From assembly GCA_964363305.1 (NCBI GenBank), contig CAYIHX010000087.1, positions 1 through 7,124 of the forward strand: DNA of 7,124 bases, written 5' to 3'. This DNA comes from CAYIHX01 sp964363305. Lineage in GTDB: Bacteria > Bdellovibrionota > UBA1018. The notes under the pieces are model-generated. The model was not told the origin of the DNA and searched no databases. It was given only the letters and a program-made list of their open reading frames with translations. A program made the position numbers and the translations under genes. Shown in pieces: positions 1 through 4,867 of this stretch. Each line of letters starts with the position of its first letter. Position 1 is the first letter of the stretch.

Positions 1-21
1 CAGCGAAAGAGGACGGCATAC

Positions 22-423
22 ATGGCACCGAGCAGAAGCAGTCAAAAACGAATCACCAAAGAGGCAATTGTTCTGCGCTACATGCGCCTATCGAAGAAGC
101 TCTCCCTGAACAAAGCGGGGCGGCTCATCGGCATTACCGGATCGGCGATTGCACACATCGAGGGAGGCCGAATGGAAGTATCCCAGGCCCGGATCGAAAC
201 AATGGTGCGCGCCTTCGGCTATACCCAAGACGAGTATTTGGAGATTTTTGATGGAAGAGATTTACCCCTCAATCTGCGGGACGAATGCGCGGGGATCATC
301 AAGCAACTCGACGACGTGAAACTACAGGCCGTGTACGCGGTCCTGGTCAACTTCATGCCAGCGGGGGCGGCTAGGACGACACAAAGCCCGAGCCAATGCC
401 GGGCATTGAGCCGGGCGGTCTGA
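22..423 (+). CDS. XRE-family helix-turn-helix transcriptional regulator
   Basis: This 133-residue protein is probably a cytoplasmic DNA-binding regulator. Residues 17-76 resemble a Cro/C1-type HTH: a helix with LRYMRLSKKLSLN, then a turn and recognition region (KAGRLIGITGSAIAHIEGGR, 31-50), then further helices ending in GYTQDEYLEIF. A second helical part follows (84-112). The last 20 or so residues (PAGAARTT onward) are low in complexity and are encoded in palindromic DNA, so the tail may be a recent extension. The ATG at 22 is preceded by a purine-rich site (GAGGA at 9-13) at good spacing, so the N-terminus is probably complete. It lies in the left flank, outside the direct-repeat-bounded element, and converges on a minus-strand frame. 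Its target is unknown; it could be a phage or mobile-element repressor. The HTH assignment is fairly secure, the role is not. Confidence 0.8.
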   Translation: MAPSRSSQKRITKEAIVLRYMRLSKKLSLNKAGRLIGITGSAIAHIEGGRMEVSQARIETMVRAFGYTQDEYLEIFDGRDLPLNLRDECAGIIKQLDDVKLQAVYAVLVNFMPAGAARTTQSPSQCRALSRAV

Positions 424-490
424 GGACAAGACCTGACGACTGCGGCACGTTAACCGCCCGAGCCATTCGCAACGGCTCGGGCGCTCAATG
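386..490. terminator. Palindrome-rich segment with a strong hairpin, possible bidirectional terminator
   Basis: The clearest element is a perfect 10-bp stem, CGCCCGAGCC (455-464) with GGCTCGGGCG (474-483), around a 9-nt loop. Other complementary pairs are CATTGAGC (404-411) with GCTCAATG (483-490), CGGGCGGT (412-419) with ACCGCCCG (453-460), and AATGCC-G-GGCATT (395-407). GCCCGAGCC also occurs directly at 386-394. The segment lies between the end of the XRE gene and the end of the convergent minus-strand frame, where a shared terminator is expected. Neither side has a clear run of T, so intrinsic termination is an inference. The hairpin itself is seen directly. Confidence 0.5.
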
Positions 491-515
491 TGAACTGCCG
501 CCGAAGCGACGGGAG

Positions 516-656
516 TTACCCCGCCGCTTCGAGTTCGCACTCGACTTCATCGAGATAGGTCTCGATATCGCCGCGCGAGTAGTGCTTCGATCCACCGTCG
601 AAAGTGACGAGATTGTCCTCGGAGACTTCCTGGTCGATCCACTCGGACTCGGACAT
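516..656 (-). CDS. Small, very acidic hypothetical protein, or 3' remnant of a larger gene
   Basis: No family is recognised. From the ATG at 656 the frame encodes 46 residues, beginning MSESEWIDQEV and ending ELEAAG. It has about 14 Asp/Glu against one Lys and one Arg. A GTG at 668 (weak AAAGAG upstream) is an alternative start. The frame stays open past 656 but crosses at 689 into the antisense of the integrase-tail repeat, so an originally longer gene may have been cut by the insertion. No good Shine-Dalgarno precedes 656. It converges on the XRE gene with a hairpin between them, as expected for a real gene end. It could be a small acidic (perhaps DNA-mimic-like) protein, the C-terminus of a broken gene, or chance. 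The composition looks protein-like, but confidence is low. Confidence 0.35.
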   Translation of the reverse strand: MSESEWIDQEVSEDNLVTFDGGSKHYSRGDIETYLDEVECELEAAG

Positions 657-688
657 ATCCCACGACACTCGATCAAGCTCTTTGATAG

Positions 689-807
689 ATATCCGGCTCG
701 CTGGCGTGGACGAGGCCGGCGCCACCGAGACGCTCCGGTTCGTACCGACCGAGGAAGCGGTCATGGAAAAGGTGGTGAACATGTACGACCACAGAAAAAA
801 AGACTAA
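689..807 (+). repeat. Left copy of 119-bp direct repeat (putative att site)
   Basis: This segment matches 6746-6864 at 110 of 119 positions without gaps, by eye. The longest identical block is 38 bp (730-767). Homology begins abruptly at ATATCCGG and ends at the stop codon. The sequences outside the two copies are unrelated, so these are the ends of a module whose repeat-to-repeat length is 6,057 bp. Integrase and excisionase genes just inside the right copy support reading the pair as attL and attR. Confidence 0.8.
691..807 (+). pseudogene. Detached C-terminal tail of a tyrosine integrase
   Basis: The segment encodes 38 residues, starting IRLAGVDEAGATETL and ending MYDHRKKD, then TAA. They are identical to the C-terminus of the integrase at 5707-6864 except for a final Asp instead of Glu. 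No integrase sequence lies upstream: the codon before it is GAT where the full gene has the tyrosine TAT, and the DNA before that is the antisense of the minus-strand frame. It therefore cannot act alone. Of nine nucleotide differences from the right copy, seven are synonymous third positions, one changes Asp to Glu and one swaps TAA for TGA. It most likely marks an integration boundary. If the element is excised by recombination in the repeat, this tail would become the 3' end of the integrase on the circle. Confidence 0.8.
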
Positions 808-879
808 TGGGGTGAAATTCGTTAAATTTTGTATATGTTTGTTATTATTAGCATTTAGTAATTTATTATGGACTTATCA

Positions 880-907
880 CTAACAAAATCACACTACTTT
901 TTGTTAG
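880..907. promoter_or_regulatory. Upstream operator, inverted repeat CTAACAAA-N12-TTTGTTAG
   Basis: Arms are at 880-887 and 900-907 with a 12-bp spacer. An identical arrangement recurs at 935-962, with centres 55 bp apart, about five helical turns. AbiEi-type antitoxins are known to autoregulate by binding inverted repeats upstream of their own operon, so this is probably the distal binding site of the downstream antitoxin. Confidence 0.65.
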
Positions 908-926
908 CAACACCGACTCAGTGACG

Positions 927-955
927 TTGGAATACTAACAAATACATGCTATACT
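927..955 (+). promoter_or_regulatory. Sigma-70-type promoter of the abiE-like operon
   Basis: A -35 box TTGGAA (927-932) and a -10 box TATACT (950-955) are separated by an optimal 17 bp, with an extended -10 TG at 947-948. Transcription would start near 962, about 18 nt before the ATG at 980. The proximal operator covers the spacer, the -10 box and the expected start, so binding there should repress. Confidence 0.65.
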
Positions 956-962
956 TTGTTAG
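935..962. promoter_or_regulatory. Proximal operator, inverted repeat CTAACAAA-N12-TTTGTTAG
   Basis: Arms are at 935-942 and 955-962, extending to 9 bp each (934-963). The left arm sits between the -35 and -10 boxes and the right arm overlaps the end of the -10 box and the expected transcription start. It has the same arms and the same 12-bp spacer as the copy at 880-907. This placement fits negative autoregulation by the first gene product. Confidence 0.7.
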
Positions 963-979
963 TGGTCACAAAGAACAAA

Positions 980-1588
980 ATGACGCAAACAGTTGAAACT
1001 GCAATAAAAAGCAAGATCTACGGGCACGGCAGGGGCTGGGTATTCACCCCAAAGCATTTCCTGGGTCTCGGCAGCCCTGGGGCGATCCGTTTCGTTCTCT
1101 TTACCCTGCGCAAAGAGGACTTTATTCGACGAATTTCCCAGGGCCTCTACTACTACCCGATTCAACACGAAACCCTGGGAACCCTTTCACCCAGCGTGGA
1201 AGGCGTCGCAAAGGCGATCGCCGAAAAGCACGGATTTCGGATTCAGCCGTCCGGCGCCTACGCGGCAAATGCGATTAGCCTCTCTGAGCAGGTGCCCGGT
1301 CGAGTTGTTTTTTTAACTGATGGGCCGTCGCGAAAAGCGAAGGTTGGCAAGATCGTAATCTCGTTCCGCCACACCTCCCTTCGCAACATGTTTGCGGCTG
1401 GCTCCCGTGAAGGCGTGGTCATTCAGGCCATGAAGTTCATGGGGCGGCAGCACCTCAATCAGATCAGGCTCGATCAGATCAAGAGAGTCCTCAAGGGATC
1501 GAACCGTAAAGATTTCGAGAGAAACCTCAAATATGCACCAGAGTGGATTCGCACCCTGCTCTTCAAGCTCATGGAGAACGACCTATGA
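980..1588 (+). CDS. AbiEi-like (DUF6088-type) type IV antitoxin and transcriptional autoregulator
   Basis: This 202-residue protein is the probable antitoxin of an AbiE-type system. In the family an N-terminal winged helix binds operator DNA and the C-terminal part counters the toxin without stable binding to it. Residues 20-60 look like the winged-helix region: FTPKHFLGLGSPGAIRF, then ALL-type helical sequence with a conserved-looking RRISQGLYYYP. Residues 72-112 (PSVEGVAKAIAEKHGFRIQPSGAYAANAISLSEQVPGRVVFLTDG) resemble the core of the DUF6088/AbiEi group. The frame is open from a TTG at 956, but that start would overlap the -10 box and operator. The ATG at 980 is preferred even though only a weak purine-rich stretch precedes it. 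The gene overlaps the toxin gene by ATGA, which implies translational coupling. The family call is strong because of the adjacent toxin and paired operators. Confidence 0.85.
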   Translation: MTQTVETAIKSKIYGHGRGWVFTPKHFLGLGSPGAIRFVLFTLRKEDFIRRISQGLYYYPIQHETLGTLSPSVEGVAKAIAEKHGFRIQPSGAYAANAISLSEQVPGRVVFLTDGPSRKAKVGKIVISFRHTSLRNMFAAGSREGVVIQAMKFMGRQHLNQIRLDQIKRVLKGSNRKDFERNLKYAPEWIRTLLFKLMENDL

Positions 1589-2598
1589 CCCAGATTCACC
1601 TTCTCCCGCCGGCGGAAAGGCGGCTGTTTTTTCAAGCGGCCTCCGATGAAGCGCAGATTCCCTTCGAAATCGTCGAAAAAGATTTCTGGGTGGTCTGGAC
1701 GCTCGACCGTCTATTTTTGATTCCGGAGCTAAAATCCCATCTAACCTTCAAGGGCGGAACGTCCCTGTCCAAGGTCTACCGGGTCATCGAGCGATTTTCC
1801 GAAGACATTGACGTCTCGATCGAAAAGGATTTCCTTGGCTTCGCTCACGAGAAAGACCCCGAGAAGGCCGCATCGAAGAAGAAAACTCGCGCCGCTGTCG
1901 AGGCACTCGGAAGCGCCTGCGCCAAATATGTTCGAAGCGATCTACGCACCGCCTTGCGTTCTTCGATCACAAGCGCACTGGGCACCAATCAGGGATGGGA
2001 TCTCGTCATTGATCCCATGGACCCCGACGACCAGACCCTTCTCTTCGAATACCCGAGCCTAACGCCCAAGGGCGGCTACATTCACCAGGCCGTGAAGATC
2101 GAGATGGGCGCGAGATCGGAACACTGGCCCGTGAGCGAGCACTCCATTCAGAGCTATGCAAAGGAAGCACTCCGAGAAAAAGTCACGGAGCCTGCGGTTC
2201 GCGTTCGCGTGCTCAACGCCGAGCGCACCTTCTGGGAAAAAGCGACCATCCTGCACCAGTACGCGCACCTCCCCGAAACAAAGGCGCTTCCTGACCGCAT
2301 TTCGCGGCATTTCTACGACTTCTACCGACTCCTCAATTCGGAGGTGAAAGCCAAAGCATTGGCCGACATCGCGCTTCTTGAGCGCGTGGCCGTTCACAAG
2401 GGCATCTACTTCGCATCCGGCTGGGCCAACTACGAAACCGCGCGCAAGGGCACGCTCGTGCTCTCAGCACTGCCGCGATTGGCGGCCGACCTCGAAGCTG
2501 ACTACCGCCTGATGAGGCAGATGTTCTTCGGCGAGATCCCCGACTGGAAACTGATCCTGAAAACAATCAAAGAGTTCGAGGCGGAGTTCAATTCGTAG
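1585..2598 (+). CDS. AbiEii/AbiGii-family nucleotidyltransferase toxin
   Basis: This 337-residue protein is the probable toxin of the type IV system. Related nucleotidyltransferase toxins (AbiEii, MenT) add nucleotides to a target; MenT-type enzymes act on tRNA 3' ends. Visible motifs are the nucleotidyltransferase signature KGGTSLSK (56-63) with FSEDIDVSI (71-79), whose Asp pair should bind metal, then VKIEMGAR (170-177), TFWEKATILHQ (215-225) and RHFYDFYRL (241-249), all typical of PF08843 proteins. The ATG at 1585 overlaps the antitoxin TGA and has GGAGA seven bases upstream. An in-frame codon 42 bases upstream also opens the frame but lies inside the antitoxin gene. Length is normal and no catalytic residue looks missing. 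It ends in TAG, with the next gene nine bases later in the same frame. Whether it drives abortive phage defence or plasmid-style maintenance cannot be told from sequence. Confidence 0.9.
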   Translation: MTQIHLLPPAERRLFFQAASDEAQIPFEIVEKDFWVVWTLDRLFLIPELKSHLTFKGGTSLSKVYRVIERFSEDIDVSIEKDFLGFAHEKDPEKAASKKKTRAAVEALGSACAKYVRSDLRTALRSSITSALGTNQGWDLVIDPMDPDDQTLLFEYPSLTPKGGYIHQAVKIEMGARSEHWPVSEHSIQSYAKEALREKVTEPAVRVRVLNAERTFWEKATILHQYAHLPETKALPDRISRHFYDFYRLLNSEVKAKALADIALLERVAVHKGIYFASGWANYETARKGTLVLSALPRLAADLEADYRLMRQMFFGEIPDWKLILKTIKEFEAEFNS

Positions 2599-2607
2599 AA
2601 AGGAACC

Positions 2608-3132
2608 ATGATCTACTTCACCGCCGACCATCATTTCGATCACCAGAACATCATCAAGTATTGCGCCCGTCCGTTCGGCGGCGTGAACGAGATGAACGAG
2701 GAGATGGTTCGCCGATGGAACTCGGTCGTGGCGCCGGATGACACCGTTTACTACCTGGGCGACTTCAGCATGGCCAAGCGACCCGTGGGATATTTCGGCA
2801 AGCAGCTCCATGGCGAAAAGCACCTGATCATTGGCAATCATGATCGCTGCCACCCGCGCAAGCAGACCGCCAACGCCGTACAGGCCGTTTACCGTGAGGC
2901 CGGGTTCGTCTCCTTTGATGTAGAGGCAACCCTCCAGATCGCCGGCCAGGAGGTTCTCCTCAATCACTTCCCGTATCTCGCTGCCGAGCCCCCCGATGCG
3001 GGCTACGTGATCAAACACCAGGATTTGCGCCCCATCGACCGAGGACTCTGGCTTCTGCACGGACACGTCCACGAAAAATGGAAGGTCAAGCCCAAGATAG
3101 GAGTCCACGATGAAAGCGAAAAAAACAAATAA
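2608..3132 (+). CDS. Calcineurin-like metallophosphoesterase
   Basis: This 174-residue protein is a small cytoplasmic phosphoesterase with the complete set of metal-binding motifs: D-x-H in DHHFDH (7-12), GD in YLGDF (49-53), GNHD (76-79), NHFP (119-122) and GHVH (152-155). The compact form is common in phages and mobile elements; substrates are usually phosphodiesters or nucleotides but cannot be predicted here. The C-terminus is somewhat short, ending about 20 residues after the last motif. The ATG at 2608 has AAAGGAA just upstream, in the nine-base gap after the toxin stop. Its 3' end overlaps the next small gene by 23 bases. Co-transcription with the AbiE pair suggests an accessory role in the same system, perhaps acting on the toxin's nucleotide or RNA product, but this is inference. 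Confidence 0.88.
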   Translation: MIYFTADHHFDHQNIIKYCARPFGGVNEMNEEMVRRWNSVVAPDDTVYYLGDFSMAKRPVGYFGKQLHGEKHLIIGNHDRCHPRKQTANAVQAVYREAGFVSFDVEATLQIAGQEVLLNHFPYLAAEPPDAGYVIKHQDLRPIDRGLWLLHGHVHEKWKVKPKIGVHDESEKNK

Positions 3133-3280
3133 AACCTACTGCACCGTCTGTCCGAAGTGGGAAATCAAGAAGCCCGAGCGCTGCTCCAACACGGTGAAGA
3201 AAGGCGCAAAGATACTCTACTTCTGTACCGCTCGGTGCAAAGAGCGATACTCAAAAGCGCCGGAGAAATTCGCTTCCTAG
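3110..3280 (+). CDS. 56-residue YHS/TRASH-like zinc-binding protein
   Basis: This small gene is easily missed by length cut-offs. It starts at an ATG six bases after a perfect AGGAG (3099-3103), overlaps the metallophosphoesterase 3' end by 23 bases in another frame, and ends in TAG. The protein has cysteines at 11, 14, 25, 39 and 43: CTVC near the N-terminus, then ILYFCTARCKERYSKAPEKF (35-54). The latter matches the YFC-x3-C-K-x-x-(F/Y)-x-x-x-P-E-K-(F/Y) pattern of YHS and TRASH domains, which bind metal and often occur in metal-handling or regulatory proteins. The N-terminal 10 residues are Lys-rich. The good ribosome binding site, operonic position and motif make a chance frame unlikely. 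Its partner is unknown; it could be a metal sensor, a small adaptor or a nucleic-acid-binding finger. Confidence 0.75.
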   Translation: MKAKKTNKTYCTVCPKWEIKKPERCSNTVKKGAKILYFCTARCKERYSKAPEKFAS

Positions 3281-3290
3281 GACCAAACGA

Positions 3291-3890
3291 ATGGAACTTG
3301 AACTCCGGCAACTCACCGAAACGAACTTTTCTGACTATGAGTCCATCACCCAGAAGGAATCGGGCGGTGGCTGCTATTGCTCCTTCTGGCACCAGAAATG
3401 GAACTCGCGGGCGGACTGGGATCTCCAGTGCAAGCAAGCACCTGAGAAAAACCGGGCCATCGTTCTCGAAAAAGTCCGGGCCGGTTTTCATGTGGGCGCC
3501 GTGGTCTATGAAGACGGAAAACCGATCGGGTGGATTTCGGTTGGCCCCGCGCCCGATTTCTATTGGACTTGGCGTCGCGTCGCCGCTTTGGGCGATGGCG
3601 CTAACAAAATCGCGTCAATCGTCTGCGTCACGGCGTCTCCCGACTACCGAGGCAAAGGATTTCAGGCTCGAACCCTGTCTAAGCTCGTCGGATATGGAAA
3701 GAAGATAGGCTGGAACGTGATCGAAGGCTATCCGTTCGACCAGTCCGCCATAGAGAAACACGGCGATGTGGTGTTCTGGCCCGGCTTCACCAAGTCGTAC
3801 GAGACGGCAGGATTTCAACGAACCGGTCCGCATTGGCTGAGCTCGCCCGAGGCAGAGCGATCGATTTACCAGTATAGGTTGGGCGAATAA
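3291..3890 (+). CDS. GNAT-family N-acetyltransferase
   Basis: This 199-residue protein is an acetyl-CoA-dependent acetyltransferase. Acetyl-CoA binding motif A is seen at 110-132 (IVCVTASPDYRGKGF onward, with R-G-K-G-F at 120-124), followed by a helix. A preceding strand pair is at 67-85 (HVGAVVYEDGKPIGWISVG) and an AGF motif at 173-175. The N-terminal GGGCYCSFWHQ (25-35) is typical of a GNAT subgroup with a Cys-rich start and long N-terminal region. The ATG at 3291 lies ten bases after the previous stop, with AGGA at 3279-3282. It is the last gene of the AbiE-led operon. The substrate is unknown. It could be an antibiotic or small-molecule acetylase or a modifier of proteins or tRNA. It is not closely similar to the TacT toxin further on, having neither its FDCG motif nor its size. 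Confidence 0.85.
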   Translation: MELELRQLTETNFSDYESITQKESGGGCYCSFWHQKWNSRADWDLQCKQAPEKNRAIVLEKVRAGFHVGAVVYEDGKPIGWISVGPAPDFYWTWRRVAALGDGANKIASIVCVTASPDYRGKGFQARTLSKLVGYGKKIGWNVIEGYPFDQSAIEKHGDVVFWPGFTKSYETAGFQRTGPHWLSSPEAERSIYQYRLGE

Positions 3891-3900
3891 AAGAATGTGA

Positions 3901-3919
3901 AGTAGACGGCGCCTCTACT
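3901..3919 (+). terminator. Weak hairpin after the five-gene operon
   Basis: AGTAGA (3901-3906) and TCTACT (3914-3919) form a 6-bp stem around the 7-nt loop CGGCGCC. It lies ten bases after the acetyltransferase stop, where a terminator is expected. There is no T-run behind it, so it is a weak candidate. Confidence 0.25.
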
Positions 3920-3963
3920 CCAACCTCTACATTTATTGACGGTCTATTCCGATATGAGACTCG

Positions 3964-4488
3964 ATGAAATTCGGAATGCGGACACCATCGTTTCGAAAGA
4001 GTTTCGCTGCACGGACCTCGGCGCGTCGGTATGTACGACACAATCTTGGCTTTAAGGCTCCACGGGGATGGGGCTGGGTCACCAATCCTCGCAAAGCTGC
4101 GTACAACCGAGTCTATAACCGAACTACATTCTCGGCTGGCAAGGGCGGGTTGGAAGCCTTGATCATTGGAGTTTTGGTCTATCTTGCGTTCGAGCTGCTT
4201 GTGGCCGTCTTTAAACTCTTGTTTTCGATGATCGCTGAACTGGTCAGCTGGATTCGATCGGCCTCTGGGAAGAAGGCTACTACCGAGCAAACCCATAACG
4301 AACAGGCCTTATTGGATGCTGCCCCCAAAACACACGTCTCAGAGGTACCGGAATGCCCTCGTTGCGGCAGTCACATGGTTTCACGGATTGCCAAACGTGG
4401 CAGAAACCCAGGTAAGTCCTTTTGGGGATGCTCTCAGTTTCCTGGATGTAGAGGCACCAGAGAGAGCACAGAAACAAAAGCAGCCTAA
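3964..4488 (+). CDS. Membrane-anchored protein with topoisomerase-type C4 zinc ribbon
   Basis: This 174-residue protein has three parts. Residues 1-60 are very basic and Arg-rich (FRKSFAARTSARR, then GWGWVTNPRKAAYNRVYNRTTF), a conserved-looking module seen in small proteins of mobile or phage-like loci. Residues 63-97 form one long or two closely spaced hydrophobic segments (LEALIIGVLVYLAFELLV and onward). Residues 130-165 form a zinc ribbon with Cys at 131, 134, 156 and 162 (CPRCGSHMVSR, KSFWGCSQFPGC), as in the C-terminal fingers of bacterial topoisomerase I (zf-C4_Topoisom), which bind single-stranded DNA. A nucleic-acid-binding head tethered to the inner membrane is the simplest reading. 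The start has no clear Shine-Dalgarno and no convincing promoter precedes it. The domains are clear; the function is unknown. Confidence 0.8.
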   Translation: MKFGMRTPSFRKSFAARTSARRYVRHNLGFKAPRGWGWVTNPRKAAYNRVYNRTTFSAGKGGLEALIIGVLVYLAFELLVAVFKLLFSMIAELVSWIRSASGKKATTEQTHNEQALLDAAPKTHVSEVPECPRCGSHMVSRIAKRGRNPGKSFWGCSQFPGCRGTRESTETKAA

Positions 4489-4516
4489 CCTATTGCTTTT
4501 ATTTACTTTTGTATGT

Positions 4517-4546
4517 GTGTACTTTTTCCGTACACCGGACTATAAT
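4517..4546 (+). promoter_or_regulatory. tacAT promoter with overlapping palindromic operator
   Basis: A perfect -10 box TATAAT is at 4541-4546. The -35 region is poor (near TGTACT, 4518-4523, 17-bp spacing) and is covered by the palindrome GTGTAC (4517-4522)-N7-GTACAC (4530-4535). Ribbon-helix-helix antitoxins bind such sites and repress their own operon, so this is the probable TacA-TacT operator. Initiation near 4553 would leave only a 10-13 nt leader and would start within or just before the AGGAG at 4552-4556. Confidence 0.6.
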
Positions 4547-4563
4547 GTTTTTAGGAGTTTACA

Positions 4564-4845
4564 ATGTCTCAAGCCGCTAGAAAAAAAGCAGACCGCATCG
4601 ACCTAAGAGTCAATGATAGTGCCAAGGAACTCATTGAACGGGCAGCGTCTATCGCAGGAATGAGCGTGAGCAGTTTCACTCTCCACAACACTCTAAGAGC
4701 CGCACGCGAAGAAATTGCGACCTATGAAAGGCTCTCCCTCTCCAATCAAGACCGAGATTTATTTCTCGCAACTATAGCCAATTCGCCAAAAGCAAATGAG
4801 GCTCTTCGTTCTGCTATGAAGCAGTACGCAAAGAGATACAGATAA
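4564..4845 (+). CDS. tacA: DUF1778 ribbon-helix-helix antitoxin
   Basis: This 93-residue protein is the probable antitoxin of a TacAT-type (type II) system. It binds DNA as an RHH dimer and neutralises the acetyltransferase toxin by wrapping its C-terminus around it. Residues 8-50 form the RHH domain: strand RIDLRVNDSAK, helix ELIERAASIAG, then helix SVSSFTLHNTLRAAREE. Residues 56-91 form the toxin-neutralising tail with the family pattern LSLSNQDRDLFLATIANSP followed by ANEAL. A strong AGGAG lies seven bases before the ATG. The gene is followed 19 bases later by the toxin, in the normal order. Length and both domains are typical of DUF1778 proteins. Confidence 0.92.
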   Translation: MSQAARKKADRIDLRVNDSAKELIERAASIAGMSVSSFTLHNTLRAAREEIATYERLSLSNQDRDLFLATIANSPKANEALRSAMKQYAKRYR

Positions 4846-4853
4846 ACTCGCTC

Positions 4854-4867
4854 AAAGGAACATCTTG
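4854..4867 (+). promoter_or_regulatory. Ribosome binding site and TTG start of the TacT toxin
   Basis: AAAGGAA (4854-4860) precedes a TTG at 4865-4867 with about five bases between. No ATG or GTG lies at the right place, and the TTG start gives the exact N-terminus expected for the family (MDLIFEEISR). The weak start codon should keep toxin output below antitoxin output. Confidence 0.7.

Noticed and set aside
386..490. Integron attC site
   Set aside because: The segment is palindromic, but I could not find the paired RYYYAAC/GTTRRRY boxes in the right arrangement, and no integron integrase is present.
604..807. 67-codon + strand frame containing the integrase tail
   Set aside because: Only the last 38 residues are integrase-like. 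The first 29 are the antisense of the acidic minus-strand frame, so it is a junction artefact and not a gene.
808..979. CRISPR array suggested by repeated CTAACAAA and TTTGTTAG words
   Set aside because: The words form two inverted repeats with fixed 12-bp spacers around a promoter, not repeats with unique spacers of 25-40 bp, and no cas gene is nearby.
2464..3108. Long open frame of 214 codons on the minus strand
   Set aside because: It lies opposite the end of the AbiEii gene and the phosphoesterase gene, both with clear family motifs. It shows no recognisable domain and is the usual shadow of codon-biased genes.
3157..3708. 183-codon frame on the + strand overlapping the YHS gene and the acetyltransferase
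   Set aside because: Its product is rich in Ser, Arg and Pro without domains. The GNAT frame and the YHS frame over the same DNA carry conserved motifs and good ribosome binding sites.
3954..4052. Short alternative frame from ATG 3954 overlapping the start of the membrane protein
   Set aside because: It gives only about 33 residues with no motif and no better ribosome binding site than the longer, domain-bearing frame.
3787..4296. 169-codon minus-strand frame opposite the acetyltransferase end and the membrane protein
   Set aside because: No family motif or ribosome binding site was seen, and the + strand frame has a clear hydrophobic segment and C4 zinc ribbon.
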